The notes: a model not told the origin generated them from the letters alone. DNA of 64,000 bases from Mycolicibacterium brisbanense (GCF_001570425.1 NZ_BCSX01000056.1:124001-188000), one strand, 5' to 3'; shown: positions 33,575 through 43,029, numbered from the stretch's first letter. Program-made: numbers and translations.

Positions 33575-33588
33575 ACCTCAATCGAGGT
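33575..33588. promoter_or_regulatory. ACCTC-N4-GAGGT inverted repeat
   Basis: Perfect 5-bp arms with a 4-bp spacer, 65 bp upstream of the hemophore-like gene. A possible operator; short enough to be chance. Confidence 0.3.
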
Positions 33589-33641
33589 TAACAGGACTAT
33601 CGACGTAGGGGGCCGTCCTGTTACTGGTGTGAATGCACGAA

Positions 33642-35036
33642 TCAGTCGATGACGGCTGTTTCCTTGCGCTCGGTGATCGGCCGCGCGAGTTCCTGCTCGT
33701 TGCAGATGCGCTGCAACTTCTCCAAAGTCTCGTCCAGGCCGGGGCCGAGACGTTTGCCCGGAGTGAATGTGGCCGGCAGGTTCCGCATGCCCTGGATGAC
33801 GCCGATGGTGTCGTAGTGCACGGTGCCCTCGGGGTCGCACACGTAGTCGGGCATGCGGTCGAGCACCGCGGTGAGCATCGACTTGAACACCGTCCGCGCC
33901 ACGTTCGAACCGACGCAGCGGTGCACCCCGATACCGAAGCTGAAGTGCCGATTGCCCTTGCGATCGAGCACGACCTCGTTGGGTTCGTCGAACACCGACG
34001 GATCCCGGTTGGCCATCGCCCAGGACAGCCACAGGCGCTCGTGCTGCTTGAAGTGCTGGCCTTCGACGACGACGTCCTCGGAGAACGTCCGGCCGTCCCC
34101 GGGGGCGGGCGTGAAGAAGCGCAGAAACTCTTCGGTCGCCGGGTCGAGAAGCGTCGCCCGCTCGGTGCTGAGCCGGGTGCGCTCGGCGGGGTGTTGGCCG
34201 AGCCATTCCAGAGCGTGCGCAGTCAACGCGGTAGTGGTGTCGAATCCGCCGCCGATGACCAGACCGAGGTTGCCCAGGATCTCGATGTCGGGCGCAGGTT
34301 CACCGTCGATGCGCAACTGCAGCATCGCATTGACCAGACCGGGCCGCGGGTTCTGCCGGATCTCCATCATGTTGTTGATGATGTCGATGCCCATCTCGCG
34401 GTGTTGCTCGTTGATCTTCTCGCGGTCGGGCGAATGCTCCGGGGTGTACACCGAAGCGTGCGTGGGCTCGCTGTAGACGTTCCACTTCTTGAGCTCGATG
34501 CCCATCATGGCGAGGGTGAACACCGCGGGTACGACGTTGGCCAGATGCTCGACGAAATCGATCCGGCCGGACTCGATGTGCTCATCGAGCGCCGCGCGGG
34601 TGATCTCGTCGACGAACGGCACCCACCGCTTGACGGCGGCGGGGGACAGATACGGGTTGAGCGCCCCGCGGTAAGCGCTGTGCTCGGGCTCGTCCATCTC
34701 CAGAATGCCGCCCCGAACAACGGTGGCGCGGCTGGCCTTCGGGACGGTGATTCCCTGGTAGGGGGTGTTCCCGCTGATGTCGTGGTGGTTGGACACCGCG
34801 GGACAGCGGGCCAGCTCGAACACGTGCTTGCTGTCGGCGGCCACCCAGTGACCGTCATAGGTATCGGTCCACGCTATGGGGCAGCGGGATTGCATCTCCT
34901 CGGTGATCTTCTCGAACTGCCCGCGGTATTCCGGGGTGTGCCGGTCGAAGTGGTAGGTGTTCTTCTTGCGGTCGTCGTCGGTCGCGGTATTTTGGCCTGT
35001 CGCTCTGCGCGCAAGCGGCTCATCGGCGACGTTCAT
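33642..35036 (-). CDS. Cytochrome P450
   Basis: A 464-residue P450, longer than the other four here because of an N-terminal extension of about 40 residues and a longer C-terminal tail (GPGLDETLEKLQRICNEQEL). I-helix motif IGGGFDTTTAL, ExxR in EEFLRFF, heme loop FGIGVHRCVGSNVAR. ATG 35036 follows GAGGGAGA. It stands 25 bp after a ferredoxin gene in the SDR-SDR-ferredoxin-P450 operon, so alcohol oxidation and hydroxylation appear to be linked steps. Confidence 0.95.
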   Translation of the reverse strand: MNVADEPLARRATGQNTATDDDRKKNTYHFDRHTPEYRGQFEKITEEMQSRCPIAWTDTYDGHWVAADSKHVFELARCPAVSNHHDISGNTPYQGITVPKASRATVVRGGILEMDEPEHSAYRGALNPYLSPAAVKRWVPFVDEITRAALDEHIESGRIDFVEHLANVVPAVFTLAMMGIELKKWNVYSEPTHASVYTPEHSPDREKINEQHREMGIDIINNMMEIRQNPRPGLVNAMLQLRIDGEPAPDIEILGNLGLVIGGGFDTTTALTAHALEWLGQHPAERTRLSTERATLLDPATEEFLRFFTPAPGDGRTFSEDVVVEGQHFKQHERLWLSWAMANRDPSVFDEPNEVVLDRKGNRHFSFGIGVHRCVGSNVARTVFKSMLTAVLDRMPDYVCDPEGTVHYDTIGVIQGMRNLPATFTPGKRLGPGLDETLEKLQRICNEQELARPITERKETAVID

Positions 35037-35061
35037 GGCGTTGTCTCCCTCGGTGTTTGGG

Positions 35062-35256
35062 TCAGTCCTCGATGACGATGGCCTGCTCGGGGCAGGAGTG
35101 CGCGGCCTCGCGGACCGCATCCTGCCGGTCGGCCGGCACCACATCCGTCACCGCTGACGCATGACCGTCCACATCGTCGAGTACGAACGAATCGGGTGCG
35201 ATCATCGAGCACAGGGTGTGCCCCTGGCATCGACTGGCATCGACCGAAACCTTCAC
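35062..35256 (-). CDS. [3Fe-4S]-type ferredoxin, P450 partner
   Basis: A 64-residue ferredoxin: Cys10-x2-His13-x2-Cys16 and Cys55-Pro, the common His variant. Starts at GTG 35256. It lies between an SDR (28 bp gap) and the P450 that it probably serves. Confidence 0.93.
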   Translation of the reverse strand: MKVSVDASRCQGHTLCSMIAPDSFVLDDVDGHASAVTDVVPADRQDAVREAAHSCPEQAIVIED

Positions 35257-35284
35257 TACGCCAACCCCTTTCGAGTCAATCGGC

Positions 35285-36157
35285 TCATACGTGGTAGTCG
35301 TACCACTTGAGGTAGCCGCCCGCGTCGACGCGCAGCTGCATACCGGTGACGTACCGGGCCTCGTCGGAGGCGAGCCACAGCACGGCGTTGCTGATGTCGA
35401 CCGGCTCTATCCACGGCACTTTCATGGCCTGCTGGACGTAGAACACCGGCTCGGCGTCGGCCTGCGTCGGATGCTCCAGGTCGGGACGGAAAGATCGGTA
35501 CATCGGTTCGCTCTGCAGCATGTTGGTGTTGCAGTTGGTCGGGTGGATGACGTTGGCCCGGATCCCACGCGGTGCGAGTTCGGTCGCGATGTCGTGAACG
35601 TACTGCGACAGAAGGCGCTTGGACGTCATGTACGCCATGCCGCCCGGATCTGCGCCCGGGTTCGGCTTGTTGTGCGCGTCCATCAGCGCGGCGGCCGACG
35701 CGGTCGCGACGATCGCCGCGCCCTCGGTCAGGTGCGGCAGCGCCACCTGAATCGCGTTGATGGTGCCGACCAGGTTGGTGTTGATGACGTCGGTCCAGGC
35801 CTGCAGCGGTGGAGTGCCCTTCATCCCCGCGACGCCGGCCTGGGCGACCACGATGTCGACCTTGCCGAATTCGGCGAGACCTGCCTCCAACGCGTCCTTG
35901 AGTTGGTCGGCCACCCGCACGTCAGCCTGCGCGGTCACGATGCGCCCGCCCGCCTTCTCGACGAACCGCGCGGTCTCCTCGAGGTCCTCGGGCGTCGCCA
36001 TCGGGTACCCGATCGAGTCGACGTTGCGGCAGAGGTCGACCGCGATGATGTCGGCACCCTCCTCGGCCAGTCGGACCGCGTGGCTGCGTCCCTGCCCGCG
36101 TGCGGCGCCGGTGATGAAAGCAACCTTGCCGGCCACCCGGCCTTCTGAATTACCCAC
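35285..36157 (-). CDS. Mycofactocin-coupled SDR family oxidoreductase
   Basis: A 290-residue short-chain dehydrogenase. KVAFITGAARGQGRSHAVRL followed by AEEGADIIAVDLC is the hallmark of the mycofactocin-coupled subfamily, as is the insert after the second strand (NVDSIGYPMATPEDLEE). The catalytic Tyr-Lys pair is in AYMTSKR. Members keep their NAD bound and pass electrons to mycofactocin instead of free NAD. Start GTG 36157. The mycofactocin genes are not in this window. Likely oxidises a hydroxyl group made by one of the P450s. Confidence 0.92.
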   Translation of the reverse strand: MGNSEGRVAGKVAFITGAARGQGRSHAVRLAEEGADIIAVDLCRNVDSIGYPMATPEDLEETARFVEKAGGRIVTAQADVRVADQLKDALEAGLAEFGKVDIVVAQAGVAGMKGTPPLQAWTDVINTNLVGTINAIQVALPHLTEGAAIVATASAAALMDAHNKPNPGADPGGMAYMTSKRLLSQYVHDIATELAPRGIRANVIHPTNCNTNMLQSEPMYRSFRPDLEHPTQADAEPVFYVQQAMKVPWIEPVDISNAVLWLASDEARYVTGMQLRVDAGGYLKWYDYHV

Positions 36158-36174
36158 TGCCCGCAGTCCTTTCG

Positions 36175-36876
36175 TTAGGTATTACGGCCGCCGTTGACGC
36201 CGAGGATCTGGCCGGTGATGTAGCCGGCTTCCTCCGAGACCAGGAAGGCGCAGGCCGCGGCGATGTCCTCGGGTCTGCCGATCCGCCGCACGGGCGTCGC
36301 TTCGATGGTCTTCTCGATATCGCCGAGGTAGCCCTTGTCCGCCGCGGCGCGCAGCATGGGGGTGTCGATGAAGCCCGGCGGCACCGCGTTGACCGTGATG
36401 CCCGCCGGCCCGTATTCCAGGGCCAAGGTCTTGGTGAGTCCGTTGACCGCCGACTTCGCGGCGACATACGGCGCCATGTAAGGAGCGCCGGAGTGGGTGC
36501 TGGACGATGAGATGTTGACGATGCGGCCCCAGCCGGCGTCGATCATCTCCGGTAAGACCGCCTGGATGCAGTGGAAGACGCCGTTGAGGTTGACATCGAC
36601 GACGCGCTGCCACCGCTCGAACGACACCTCGGTGAACCGTTTGAAGCAGTCCAGTCCGGCGGCGTTGACCAGCACCGAGATCGGTCCGAGCTGTGTGCGC
36701 ACGGCGTTGAGCGCAGCATCGACCGCGGCGCGGTCTGTCACGTCGGCGACATGGGCGAACTCGTCGTCGGACGGTTGCAGGTCGAGGATGGCGACGTTGA
36801 GTCCGTCGGCTCGGAGGCGCGCGACGATTGCCGCGCCGATACCGGAGCCTCCGCCGGTGACCACGGCATTCTTCAC
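36175..36876 (-). CDS. SDR family oxidoreductase
   Basis: A 233-residue classical SDR. NAVVTGGGSGIGAAIVARL is the cofactor loop, NISSSSTHSG supplies Ser and YVAAKSAVNG the catalytic Tyr-x3-Lys; PGFIDTPM and ITGQILGVNGG end the fold. Asp in VAILDL after strand two suggests NAD rather than NADP. GTG 36876 start. First gene of the minus-strand SDR-SDR-ferredoxin-P450 unit; 17 bp separate it from the mycofactocin SDR. Operator-like sites lie upstream at 36943 and beyond. Confidence 0.92.
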   Translation of the reverse strand: MKNAVVTGGGSGIGAAIVARLRADGLNVAILDLQPSDDEFAHVADVTDRAAVDAALNAVRTQLGPISVLVNAAGLDCFKRFTEVSFERWQRVVDVNLNGVFHCIQAVLPEMIDAGWGRIVNISSSSTHSGAPYMAPYVAAKSAVNGLTKTLALEYGPAGITVNAVPPGFIDTPMLRAAADKGYLGDIEKTIEATPVRRIGRPEDIAAACAFLVSEEAGYITGQILGVNGGRNT

Positions 36877-36942
36877 AGCGGCACCCCTCGAGCCAGGTCG
36901 GCCGCGCGTTTATCACCGATCAAGAATCTTCCTTCCGATTAT

Positions 36943-36957
36943 GAGAACCGTACTCTC
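36943..36957. promoter_or_regulatory. GAGAAC-CGT-ACTCTC operator-like site
   Basis: Matches GAGAAT-N3-ATTCTC except one base in each half. It is 66 bp upstream of the SDR operon start at 36876. Confidence 0.5.
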
Positions 36958-37063
36958 GCCATTGTGCACATCGCAAGATCCGAGTTGTCGCCAGATCAAC
37001 GGGCGCCGATGGCGTCGCCCGGGCCCCTATGGGCGATGACGAGCCAATCTGGTTTTTGCTTGA

Positions 37064-37113
37064 GTTCTCATGAAGCGAATGTATTATTCGCCGGTGATGA
37101 GAATGAAATTTCC
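37064..37113. promoter_or_regulatory. Cluster of operator half-sites before the ALDH-CoA-transferase-mce operon
   Basis: GTTCTC (37064-37069), a GCGAAT-GTATT-ATTCGC palindrome (37075-37091), then GAGAAT (37099-37104) 7 bp after ATTCGC, and ATTTCC (37108-37113) 3 bp later. The N7 and N3 spacings equal those of the other sites. It lies 30 to 80 bp before the ALDH start and probably controls import and first oxidation steps. Confidence 0.6.
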
Positions 37114-37143
37114 GTCACAGTCTGCAAATCGCCGAGGAGGATG

Positions 37144-38616
37144 ATGCAGGACACGCCCACGATCACGGATCTCAAGCGGGCCGACCGGAAGATGTTGATC
37201 GGCGGTGAACTGCGCGAGACGCCGCGGACGTTTCCTTCCGTCAACCCCGCGACCGGCGAGGTGCTGGGATATGCGCCGGACGCCACTGTCGCGGATGCCG
37301 AAGCCGCAGTCGCCGCCGCGCGCGAGGCCTTCGACACCACCGAGTGGGCGACCGATACGGCGTTGCGCGTGCGCTGCCTTCGACAGTTCCATCAGGCCCT
37401 GATCGACCATCGTGCCGAACTGGCCGCTCTCACCACGGCAGAGGTGGGCGCGACGGCGGCGCTGTGCGCGGGTGCGCAACTCGACCAGCCGATCGACATC
37501 GTCCGGTACTACGCCGAACTCCTGGCCACGTACCCACTGACCGAAGACCTCGGCAACATCGAAAGCCGTGGCATGCAGCACCACCGGTGGGTCGAAAAGG
37601 AAGCCGCAGGCGTGGTGGCGGCCATCATCGCCTACAACTATCCGAATCAGCTGGCACTGGCCAAGCTGGCCCCGGCCCTGGCCGCGGGCTGCACGGTGGT
37701 GCTCAAGGCCGCCCCGGACACCCCATTGATCACGCTGGTGCTCGGCGAGTTGATCGCCGCCCACACCGACATTCCTGCCGGTGTCGTCAACGTCATCAGC
37801 GGCGCCGATCCGGCGGTGGGCGCGGTGCTCACCACCGATCCGGCTGTCGACATGGTCACCTTCACCGGCTCGACGCCGACCGGGCGCGCCATCATGGCCG
37901 CCGCGAGCGCCACGCTCAAGAAGGTGTTCCTCGAGCTCGGCGGCAAATCGGCCGCCATCGTGCTCGACGACGCCGATTTCGCCACCGCTGCATTGTTTTC
38001 CGCGTTCAGCATGGTGACGCACGCCGGCCAGGGCTGTGCGCTGACCTCGCGACTGCTGGTGCCCGCCCGGCACCGCGACGAGATCGTCGAGCTGGTCAAG
38101 AACAACTTCGGCCTGGTGCGCTTCGGAGATCCGACCGACCCGCAGACCTACATGGGGCCACTGATCAGTGAGAAGCAGCGCGACAAGGTCGACAGCATGG
38201 TCCAGCGGGCCGTCGCGGCCGGGGCGACGTTGGTGACCGGTGGCGAAAAGGTCGACCCCGGATTCTTCTACACGCCAACCCTGCTGACCGATGTCGATCC
38301 CGACAGCGAGATCGCGCAGGAGGAAGTCTTCGGACCGGTGCTCGCTGTCATTGCCTACGAAGACGACGACGACGCGGTGCGCATCGCCAACAACTCGATC
38401 TACGGTCTGTCCGGCGCGGTGTTCGGCAGTGAAGAGCGTGCGCTTGCTGTCGCGCGGCGGATCCGCACCGGAACGTTCTCGATCAACGGCGGCAATTACT
38501 TCAGTCCCGACAGTCCGTTCGGGGGATTCAAACAGTCCGGAATCGGCCGCGAGATGGGCCGGGCCGGACTCGAGGAGTTCTTGGAGTACAAGACGTTTGC
38601 GACGGTGGTGTCGTGA
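37144..38616 (+). CDS. Aldehyde dehydrogenase family protein
   Basis: A 490-residue NAD(P)-dependent aldehyde dehydrogenase. VAAIIAYNYPNQLALAKLAP is the substrate channel, FTGSTPTGRAI the cofactor loop, LELGGKSA carries the Glu and HAGQGCALTSR the catalytic Cys. The end GGNYFSPDSPFGGFKQSGIG is typical. ATG 37144 is preferred over ATG 37141, which directly touches the AGGAGG at 37135-37140. Overlap with the CoA-transferase (GTGA) shows co-translation: an aldehyde is oxidised to an acid that the transferase can activate. First gene of the operon that leads into mce. Confidence 0.94.
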   Translation: MQDTPTITDLKRADRKMLIGGELRETPRTFPSVNPATGEVLGYAPDATVADAEAAVAAAREAFDTTEWATDTALRVRCLRQFHQALIDHRAELAALTTAEVGATAALCAGAQLDQPIDIVRYYAELLATYPLTEDLGNIESRGMQHHRWVEKEAAGVVAAIIAYNYPNQLALAKLAPALAAGCTVVLKAAPDTPLITLVLGELIAAHTDIPAGVVNVISGADPAVGAVLTTDPAVDMVTFTGSTPTGRAIMAAASATLKKVFLELGGKSAAIVLDDADFATAALFSAFSMVTHAGQGCALTSRLLVPARHRDEIVELVKNNFGLVRFGDPTDPQTYMGPLISEKQRDKVDSMVQRAVAAGATLVTGGEKVDPGFFYTPTLLTDVDPDSEIAQEEVFGPVLAVIAYEDDDDAVRIANNSIYGLSGAVFGSEERALAVARRIRTGTFSINGGNYFSPDSPFGGFKQSGIGREMGRAGLEEFLEYKTFATVVS

Positions 38617-39833
38617 TCGGGAATGCACCGGGTCCGCTTGACGGCATCCGGGTCCTCGAGGCCGCCATGTACGGTTTCGTGCCGTCGGCCGGCGCGGTGC
38701 TCGGTGAGTGGGGCGCCGACGTCATCAAGGTCGAACACGCCGTCACCGGTGACCCACAGCGCGGGCTGCGCCAGACCGGTCCGCTGCGGGTGGACGGCGA
38801 CCCGAATCCCAACATCGAGCATGCCAACCGTGGCAAGCGCAGTATCGGCTTGGACATGTCGGTGCCCGAAGGGCGTGAGGTTCTGCTGGAGCTGGCGCGC
38901 CGGGCCGACGTATTTCTCACCAGCTTCCTCCCCGGGCACCGCCAGAAGTTCGGTATCGATGTCGACGACATCCGCGCGGTGAACCCGAAGATCATCTACG
39001 CGCGCGGCAGCGCACTGGGGCCCCGCGGTGAGGAGTCGGTGAAAGGCGGTTACGACATGACCGCCTTCTGGTGCCGCGCGGGCACCGCAGCGACCATCAC
39101 CCCGCCCGGGATCGAAGGCATGATCGGCCCGCCCGGCCCCGCGTACGGCGACACCATCTCGGGCACGAACCTGGCCGGGGGTATCGCGGCGGCGCTCTTC
39201 AAACGGGAACGCACCGGCGAGCCGTCGGTCGTAGACGTATCGCTGCTCGGCAGTGGACTCTGGTCCATGGGCCACACGTTCGCGCTCACCGGCCACCTCA
39301 ATCAGCTGATGGTGCAACCACCTCCGGGCGTGCACGGCTCGCCGATCAACCCGCTGGTGGGTCTCTACGCGACCGCGGACGACCGCTACATCTCGTTCGT
39401 GATGATGCAGCCGACGAAGTTCTGGGCCGACGTGTGCCGACATATGGACCTCGAGCGCTACCTCGACGATCCTCGATTCGCGACGCCCGAATCGTTCGCC
39501 GAGCACACCCCGGCTGCCGTCGAGATCCTCAGCGAGGCCATGAAGAAGCGGACCCTTCCGGAATGGAGTGAGCGCTTCGCGACCCTGGCCGGGCCGTGGG
39601 CCCCGGTGCAGGACACGCTGCAGGCCGCGCAGGACGCCCAGATCCGGGCCAACGAATACCTGGTGCAGGCCGGCGAACTCGAGCTCGTCGCGAACCCGGT
39701 GCAGTTCGATGTCGCCGCGCCAACGACGGGGCCGGCACCCGGATTCGCCGAGCAGACCGACGACATCCTGGTCGAACTGGGGCTGGACTGGGACCGCATC
39801 ATCGAGCTCCGGTCTCTCGGCGCCGTCACCTGA
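38613..39833 (+). CDS. CaiB/BaiF family CoA-transferase
   Basis: A 406-residue class III CoA-transferase. PLDGIRVLEAAMYGFVPSAG and GADVIKVEH open it, HANRGKRSIGLDM follows, and Asp180 in GPAYGDTISG is the predicted catalytic aspartate. GTG 38613 overlaps the ALDH stop. It likely makes the CoA ester of the acid produced by the aldehyde dehydrogenase. A 238-bp gap without a gene that I can support separates it from yrbEA, so the mce genes could also have their own promoter. Confidence 0.92.
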   Translation: MIGNAPGPLDGIRVLEAAMYGFVPSAGAVLGEWGADVIKVEHAVTGDPQRGLRQTGPLRVDGDPNPNIEHANRGKRSIGLDMSVPEGREVLLELARRADVFLTSFLPGHRQKFGIDVDDIRAVNPKIIYARGSALGPRGEESVKGGYDMTAFWCRAGTAATITPPGIEGMIGPPGPAYGDTISGTNLAGGIAAALFKRERTGEPSVVDVSLLGSGLWSMGHTFALTGHLNQLMVQPPPGVHGSPINPLVGLYATADDRYISFVMMQPTKFWADVCRHMDLERYLDDPRFATPESFAEHTPAAVEILSEAMKKRTLPEWSERFATLAGPWAPVQDTLQAAQDAQIRANEYLVQAGELELVANPVQFDVAAPTTGPAPGFAEQTDDILVELGLDWDRIIELRSLGAVT

Positions 39834-40071
39834 GCGGCGGACACCATGCCTCATCTCGCATCCATCGGGACCCGCCTGCCGTGTTTGGCGCACGGGATCA
39901 GTTCGACAGCATCGGCCCGGACTGCCGATCGGTGCGCGCGTGTGGGCATTCTCCGTTGGGGGACAGCCGAATTCGGCGCTGTTTCACCGGCCGGTGCGCG
40001 AATCAGCTTGTCACACAATGCCGGCGGCTCAGCCGTGGCGTCGACGGTGGCGATCCGGGACCGGAGGGCAG

Positions 40072-40869
40072 ATGGCGGATAGATGGTCGTCGGGCATAGC
40101 GCTCGGCCGCAGCCTGGCGGGTCCCATGCATGCGGTCGGAGCGTTGTTCTCCATGTCGCTGGACGCTATCCGGTTCGCTTTCCGGCGGCCGTTTCAGGGC
40201 CGCGAGTTCCTGGAGCAGTGCTGGTTCATCACCCGGGTGTCGATGGCTCCCACGCTGTTGGTGGCGATCCCGTTCACGGTCCTGGTGAGCTTCACCCTGA
40301 ACATTCTGTTGCGTGAGCTCGGTGCCGCCGACTTGTCCGGCGCCGGTGCGGCATTCGGCGCGGTGACCCAGATCGGGCCGATGGTCACGGTGTTGATCGT
40401 CGCCGGTGCCGGCGCCACGGCGATGTGCGCCGACCTGGGATCGCGGACCATCCGCGAAGAGATCGACGCGATGGAGGTGCTCGGGATCAACCCGGTGCAA
40501 CGGTTGGTGACCCCGCGGATCCTGGCCTCCGGTCTGGTGGCTCTGCTGCTCAACAGTCTGGTCGTTATCATCGGAATCCTCGGCGGCTACACGTTTTCGG
40601 TGTTCATCCAGGATGTCAACCCGGGCGCGTTCGCGGCCGGGATCACCCTGCTGACGGGTGTGCCCGAAGTGATCATCTCGTGTGTCAAGGCTGCACTGTT
40701 CGGGTTGATCGCCGGATTGGTCGCCTGTTACCGCGGGTTGACGATCACCGGCGGTGGCGCCAAGGCAGTGGGTAACGCAGTCAACGAAACCGTGGTGTAC
40801 GCCTTCATGGCCTTGTTCGTCATCAACGTGGTGGTCACCGCCATCGGTATCCGCATGACGGCGCACTGA
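40072..40869 (+). CDS. yrbEA: YrbEA-type ABC permease of a Mce system
   Basis: A 265-residue membrane permease of the MlaE/YrbE family with about five to six hydrophobic segments. IREEIDAMEVLGINPVQRLV is the conserved cytoplasmic loop that contacts the ATPase. ATG 40072 has GGAGGG upstream; the open frame extends far upstream but that part is out-of-gene. It pairs with YrbEB to form the inner-membrane channel of the Mce lipid importer. The ATPase (MceG/Mkl) is not in this window, as is normal since it is encoded elsewhere. Confidence 0.95.
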   Translation: MADRWSSGIALGRSLAGPMHAVGALFSMSLDAIRFAFRRPFQGREFLEQCWFITRVSMAPTLLVAIPFTVLVSFTLNILLRELGAADLSGAGAAFGAVTQIGPMVTVLIVAGAGATAMCADLGSRTIREEIDAMEVLGINPVQRLVTPRILASGLVALLLNSLVVIIGILGGYTFSVFIQDVNPGAFAAGITLLTGVPEVIISCVKAALFGLIAGLVACYRGLTITGGGAKAVGNAVNETVVYAFMALFVINVVVTAIGIRMTAH

Positions 40870-40884
40870 GGCGGGCAGGGACAC

Positions 40885-41742
40885 ATGGGAACCTTGACGA
40901 TCCTGCGGAGTACGTATCCGCGGTTGACCCGCCAGATGAACAAGCCCGTATCCCTGTTGGGGCGCATCGGCGATCACACGCTGTTCTATGTGAAGGCCCT
41001 TGCCGGAACCCCGCATGCGGCGTTGCACTACCGCCACGAGGTGATCCGGCTGATCGCTGAGATCTCCATGGGCGCGGGCACATTGGCGATGATTGGCGGC
41101 ACGGTGGTGATCGTCGGATTCCTCACCCTGGCCACCGGCGGGACGCTGGCCATCCAGGGCTACTCGTCGTTGGGCAATATCGGCATCGAAGCACTCACCG
41201 GCTTCCTGGCGGCCTTCATCAACGTGCGCATCGCCGCTCCCGTCGTCGCCGGGATCGGGTTGGCGGCCACCTTTGGCGCCGGGGTCACCGCACAGCTGGG
41301 GGCGATGCGGATCAACGAGGAGATCGACGCGTTGGAGTCGATGGCCATCCGGCCCGTGGAATACCTGGTCTCGACGCGGATCGTGGCTGGCATGGTCGCC
41401 ATCACCCCGCTGTACTCGATCGCGGTGATCCTGTCGTTCTTGGCATCCCAGTTCACCACCGTGGTGTTGCTCGGGCAGTCGGGCGGCCTGTACGACCACT
41501 ACTTCTACACCTTCCTGAATCCGATCGACCTGCTGTGGTCGTTTCTTCAGGCGATCCTGATGGCCATCACGATCCTGCTGATTCACACCTATTTCGGATA
41601 CTTCGCCAGTGGCGGCCCGTCGGGTGTCGGTGTCGCCGTAGGCAATGCGGTGCGCACCTCGCTGATCGTCGTGGTGTCGGTAACGCTGCTGATCTCACTG
41701 GCCATCTACGGCTCCAACGGCAACTTCAACCTGTCCGGATAG
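40885..41742 (+). CDS. yrbEB: YrbEB-type ABC permease of a Mce system
   Basis: A 285-residue partner permease. It has an N-terminal amphipathic region, about five membrane segments and the conserved loop MRINEEIDALESMAIRPVEY followed by LVSTRIVAG. It follows yrbEA by 15 bp and precedes mceA by 9 bp. In known systems the two YrbE proteins sit under the hexamer of Mce proteins and energise lipid uptake with MceG. Confidence 0.95.
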   Translation: MGTLTILRSTYPRLTRQMNKPVSLLGRIGDHTLFYVKALAGTPHAALHYRHEVIRLIAEISMGAGTLAMIGGTVVIVGFLTLATGGTLAIQGYSSLGNIGIEALTGFLAAFINVRIAAPVVAGIGLAATFGAGVTAQLGAMRINEEIDALESMAIRPVEYLVSTRIVAGMVAITPLYSIAVILSFLASQFTTVVLLGQSGGLYDHYFYTFLNPIDLLWSFLQAILMAITILLIHTYFGYFASGGPSGVGVAVGNAVRTSLIVVVSVTLLISLAIYGSNGNFNLSG

Positions 41743-41751
41743 GGAGAAGAG

Positions 41752-43029
41752 TTGACACAGAACATCGGCCCGGGCCCGGTCCACCGGTCCGAAACCACCA
41801 GTGCGGCAACGCCGGTGGCCGCGCGTCCCGGACGCAGCTTCGGCGTGGGCGGTCACGTCCGCCCGCTGGCCGGTCTGGCCACCGTGGTCGCACTGGGCTT
41901 GGTGGTGCTCGTGGCCATCGGCATGTTCCGGGGCAGCTTCACCTCCACCGAGCCGATCACCCTGATCTCGGACCGGGCCGGGCTCGTGATGAACCCTGAC
42001 GCCAAGGTCAAGATGCGCGGCGTACAGGTCGGAAAGGTCGCCTCGATCGACTACCGGTCCGACGGCAAAGCTGTGCTGCACCTGGCGATGGATCCGTCGC
42101 AGATGCGCCTCATCCCACAGGATGTCCGGGCGGACATCGCCTCCACCACAGTGTTCGGCGCCAAGTACGTGCAACTGGTCGTGCCGCCGAACCCCTCCAC
42201 CGACACCCTGCGTCCCGGGCAGGTGCTGCAGGGCCAGCACGTCACGGTCGAGATCAACACGGTGTTCCAACAACTCACGCGGGTGCTGGACAAGATCGAT
42301 CCGGCCAAGCTCAACGAAACCCTCGGTGCCATGTCGGCGGCCTTCGGCGGCCGGGGCAAGCAGATGGGGCAGACTCTGACGGACTTCGAGGCCCTGCTGG
42401 CCAAGCTGGAGCCCAGCCTGCCGAACCTCTCGCACGACATCGAGTCGATGGCCCCGGTGGCCAACGCGTACGGCGATGCCGCGCCGAACCTCCTGCGCAC
42501 GGTCGACAACACGAACCACATCAGCGACAGCATCGTCGATGAGCAGACGAATCTCGATGCGTTCCTGGTCAGCTCGATCGGGCTGGCCGACATCGGCAAC
42601 GACGTCGTCGGAACCAACCGGCCCGCGGTGACCGACGTGCTGCACCTTCTGGTGCCCACGACAGACCTGCTCAACAAGTACGCGCCGAGCCTCAACTGCG
42701 CGCTCGAAGGCATGAACTTCATGCGGTTGCAGCCACCGCAGATGGATCCCGGTGTGCTGGTCAACGTGGCGTTCACGCTCGGTATCGAGCGGTACCGGTA
42801 CCCGCAGAATCTACCCAAGGTGGCTGCCAAAGGCGGTCCGAACTGCATGGGGTTGCCCTACATCGGATTCGGCAACCGGGCGAAATACCTCGTCACCGAC
42901 ACCGATGCGAATCCCTGGCAGTACGGAAACCAGGGGATCCTGCTCAACTCCGACGGACTCAAGCAGATTCTGTTCGGCCCGCTGGACGGCCCGCCGCGTA
43001 ATACCGCACAGATCGGACAGCCGGGATGA
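41752..43029 (+). CDS. mceA: MceA family protein
   Basis: A 425-residue Mce protein. A single membrane helix lies at about 40-60 (LAGLATVVALGLVVLVAIG), followed by the MCE/MlaD domain with AKVKMRGVQVGKVASI. A long helical region follows that in known structures forms part of the periplasmic tunnel. TTG 41752 has AGGGAG upstream. Stop overlaps mceB start. The operon number cannot be assigned from sequence memory alone. Confidence 0.93.
   Translation: MTQNIGPGPVHRSETTSAATPVAARPGRSFGVGGHVRPLAGLATVVALGLVVLVAIGMFRGSFTSTEPITLISDRAGLVMNPDAKVKMRGVQVGKVASIDYRSDGKAVLHLAMDPSQMRLIPQDVRADIASTTVFGAKYVQLVVPPNPSTDTLRPGQVLQGQHVTVEINTVFQQLTRVLDKIDPAKLNETLGAMSAAFGGRGKQMGQTLTDFEALLAKLEPSLPNLSHDIESMAPVANAYGDAAPNLLRTVDNTNHISDSIVDEQTNLDAFLVSSIGLADIGNDVVGTNRPAVTDVLHLLVPTTDLLNKYAPSLNCALEGMNFMRLQPPQMDPGVLVNVAFTLGIERYRYPQNLPKVAAKGGPNCMGLPYIGFGNRAKYLVTDTDANPWQYGNQGILLNSDGLKQILFGPLDGPPRNTAQIGQPG

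Noticed and set aside
39846-40082. 78-codon frame between the CoA-transferase and yrbEA
   Set aside because: No recognisable sequence and no Shine-Dalgarno before the ATG; it overlaps the yrbEA start.
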